Source: Inquilinus ginsengisoli_B
GTDB taxonomy: Bacteria > Pseudomonadota > Alphaproteobacteria > DSM-16000 > Inquilinaceae
NCBI RefSeq assembly: GCF_050434925.1
Contig: NZ_JBNDJK010000001.1
Span: 4,402,001 to 4,466,000, forward strand
Reading direction: 5' to 3'
DNA: 64,000 nucleotides
Shown here: piece by piece, positions 62,495-64,000 of the stretch
Layout: each line of letters opens with the position of its first letter
How positions within the stretch are numbered: position 1 is the stretch's first letter
Program-made: the position numbers and the translations under genes
Notes under the pieces: model-generated
Told to the model about the DNA's origin: nothing
The model's input: only the letters and a program-made list of their open reading frames with translations
Database searches by the model: none

Positions 62495-64000
62495 GTGACG
62501 AAGATTTACGGAACCAACAACAGCGATGTCGCGACCGGCGACGACGACCTCGATTATCATCTGTCTACCACCGACGACGAGTATGTTCTATTTGGCGGCA
62601 ACGACAAGCTTCTGGCCGGCATCGGCAACGACACGGCATTTGGCGGCAATGGCGATGATGCCTTGTCCGGCGGCGATGGCAACGACGATCTCAACGGCGA
62701 CGCCGACAACGATGTGATCGCAGGTGGTGCCGGCCAGGACACCCTCCACGGAGGCACGGGGAACGACAGGCTCAACGGCGACGCCGACAACGATGTGATC
62801 GCAGGTGGTGCCGGCCAGGACACCCTCCACGGAGGCACGGGGAGCGACACGCTCGACGGCGGGAACGGAAACGACATCCTGGCCGGCGGTGATGGGGCTG
62901 ACACGATTATCGGCGGCGGCGATTACGACTATTCTGACTATGCTGACTATCGCGATTCCGGCGCGGCGGTGGACGTCAACCTGACGACCGGTGCTTGTGC
63001 CGGCGGGGATGCCGCCGGCGATAAGCTGATCGAGATCGAGAACCTGCTCGGCAGCAGTTGGGCCGATCAGCTGCGCGGTGATGATGGCGACAACATGCTG
63101 CAGGGCGGTGGCGGGGCCGACACGCTGGAGGGCGCAGCCGGCAACGACTACCTCTATGGCGGGGAAGACACCGACGTCCTGCGGGGCGGTGCCGGGGCCG
63201 ATTACCTCAACGCCGGCACCGGCATCGACACGGCCAGCTATTACACCGGCACCACTGGGGTCGTGGTGAACCTGACCACCGGCGCCGGCAGCGGCGGCGA
63301 GGCCCAAGCCGACATGCTGTTCGGCATCGAGAACCTCTCCGGCAGCCAGGGCAACGACACTCTCATCGGTGACGCCGGCGTAAACACGCTGCAAGGCTGG
63401 AACGGCAGCGACGTGCTTCGCGGCGGCGCCGGCGCCGACAAGCTCGACGGCGGTGCCGACATCGACACTGCGAGCTACTACACCGACTCCGCTGGCGTTG
63501 CCGTCAGCCTTCTGACCGGGACTGGCAGCGGGGGCGAGGCGCAGGGCGACACGCTGATCGGCATCGAGAACCTCTCCGGCAGCCAGGGCATCGACAGCCT
63601 TGTCGGCAACAGCGGCGCCAACCTGCTGCAGGGGTGGAACGGCAACGACGTGCTCAACGGGGCCGGTGGCAAGGACACGCTGACCGGTGGCGCCGGCGCT
63701 GACCGCTTCGTCTATGGCACTATCGGCGACAGCGTCGTCGGGGCCAATGCCGATCGGATCACCGATTTCAGCCACGCCCAGGCGGACAGGATCGACCTGA
63801 CGGCGATCGACGCCAATGCCGGCGTGGCCGGCAACCAGGGCTTCAGCTTCATCGGCACCGGCCTCTACACCGGCGCCGCGGGACAGCTACGCTACGCCGT
63901 CGCCGGCGACGTCACCACCATCGCCGGCGACATCAACGGCGACAAGGTCTCGGACTTTCACATCACCATGTCCGGCGGTGCTGCGCTCGTCGCCGGCGAT
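62495..64000 (+). CDS. RTX calcium-binding repeat protein, 3' end outside window
   Basis: At least 502 residues from GTG 62495, which has GGAG upstream. The frame is open to the edge. There is no Sec signal. Many nonapeptides of the GGxGxDxLx type are present (GGNGDDALSGGDGNDDL and more), which bind calcium, together with conserved SYYTGTTGVVVNL and IENLSGSQGND spacers. The last 100 residues (GADRFVYGTIGDSV, DRITDFSHAQADRIDLTAID) resemble the serralysin-type C-terminus used for type I secretion, so the end is close. No catalytic domain is visible. An exact 81-base duplication lies near its start. Confidence 0.9.
   Translation, partial: MTKIYGTNNSDVATGDDDLDYHLSTTDDEYVLFGGNDKLLAGIGNDTAFGGNGDDALSGGDGNDDLNGDADNDVIAGGAGQDTLHGGTGNDRLNGDADNDVIAGGAGQDTLHGGTGSDTLDGGNGNDILAGGDGADTIIGGGDYDYSDYADYRDSGAAVDVNLTTGACAGGDAAGDKLIEIENLLGSSWADQLRGDDGDNMLQGGGGADTLEGAAGNDYLYGGEDTDVLRGGAGADYLNAGTGIDTASYYTGTTGVVVNLTTGAGSGGEAQADMLFGIENLSGSQGNDTLIGDAGVNTLQGWNGSDVLRGGAGADKLDGGADIDTASYYTDSAGVAVSLLTGTGSGGEAQGDTLIGIENLSGSQGIDSLVGNSGANLLQGWNGNDVLNGAGGKDTLTGGAGADRFVYGTIGDSVVGANADRITDFSHAQADRIDLTAIDANAGVAGNQGFSFIGTGLYTGAAGQLRYAVAGDVTTIAGDINGDKVSDFHITMSGGAALVAGD
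62690..62851 (+). repeat. 81-bp tandem duplication within the RTX gene
   Basis: Two copies of an 81-base unit (62690-62770 and 62771-62851) differ only near the end of the unit (AACGACAGG against AGCGACACG). Each unit codes for 27 residues, or three calcium-binding nonapeptides, and keeps the frame. Confidence 0.9.

Noticed and set aside
62495..64000. CRISPR-like repeats near the right edge
   Set aside because: The periodicity is that of RTX nonapeptide codons inside an open frame, with no spacers of constant length.

Overview
The window is a chromosome segment from a GC-rich alphaproteobacterium. My best guess is Rhodospirillales, of the Inquilinus/Azospirillum type. That rests on the high GC, the recG / sdhE-mfd arrangement, the aerobic corrinoid one-carbon gene set, and an intergenic palindromic repeat of a type common in alphaproteobacteria. 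I could not run a search to confirm it. No rRNA, tRNA or CRISPR array was seen.

Region 1 (1-8.5 kb) is a surface-polysaccharide locus in visible decay and exchange. It holds a beta-helix protein (cut by the window edge), two SAM methyltransferases, two acyltransferase-3 membrane proteins, a Wzy-like polymerase and a hexapeptide-repeat acetyltransferase. Among them lie broken copies of the methyltransferase, the polymerase (one piece on each side of the intact gene) and an SGNH hydrolase. A 144-bp MITE-like element supplies the acetyltransferase stop codon. Region 2 (8.6-10.3 kb) is a compact phage lysis cassette (holin, lysis/virion protein, overlapping Rz/Rz1-type spanins, and an opposite-strand lipoprotein) with no phage head or tail genes beside it.

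Region 3 (10.3-25.8 kb) is a set of small regulatory and metabolic units: two pirins around a LysR regulator, a GlxA/AraC regulator, a Crp-Nudix-phosphatase operon, a third acyltransferase 3, a type III polyketide synthase coupled to an isoprenylcysteine-methyltransferase-like protein, MFS/Lrp, and two HxlR units with palindromic operators. Region 4 (25.8-36.9 kb) has a five-gene operon (metallophosphoesterase plus a UgpBAEC-type ABC importer), a FUSC exporter, a GFA-family protein, a SNF2-like ATPase with a small ankyrin protein, and a porin.

Region 5 (37-46.6 kb) is the conserved core: Nramp-family transporter, recG, sdhE, mfd, then a higBA toxin-antitoxin pair, a DsbA/FrnE oxidoreductase and a HEPN-like protein. 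Region 6 (46.8-61.5 kb) is the most interesting part. It carries a corrinoid protein, a DUF1638 protein, a small PF13769-type protein, a methyltetrahydrofolate:corrinoid methyltransferase, a RACo-like reactivator and, 8 kb away, a non-pyrrolysine MttB homologue. Together these look like a corrinoid-dependent demethylation route, probably of a quaternary amine, to methyl-tetrahydrofolate in a probable aerobe. A parDE module sits inside the operon in the opposite direction. Between the operon and mttB lie an Fbp-type iron importer (its permease carries a frameshift), a beta-carbonic anhydrase, an aminotransferase and a thioredoxin-fold/2OG-Fe(II) oxygenase fusion. The window ends with an OmpR-type response regulator and most of an RTX calcium-binding protein.
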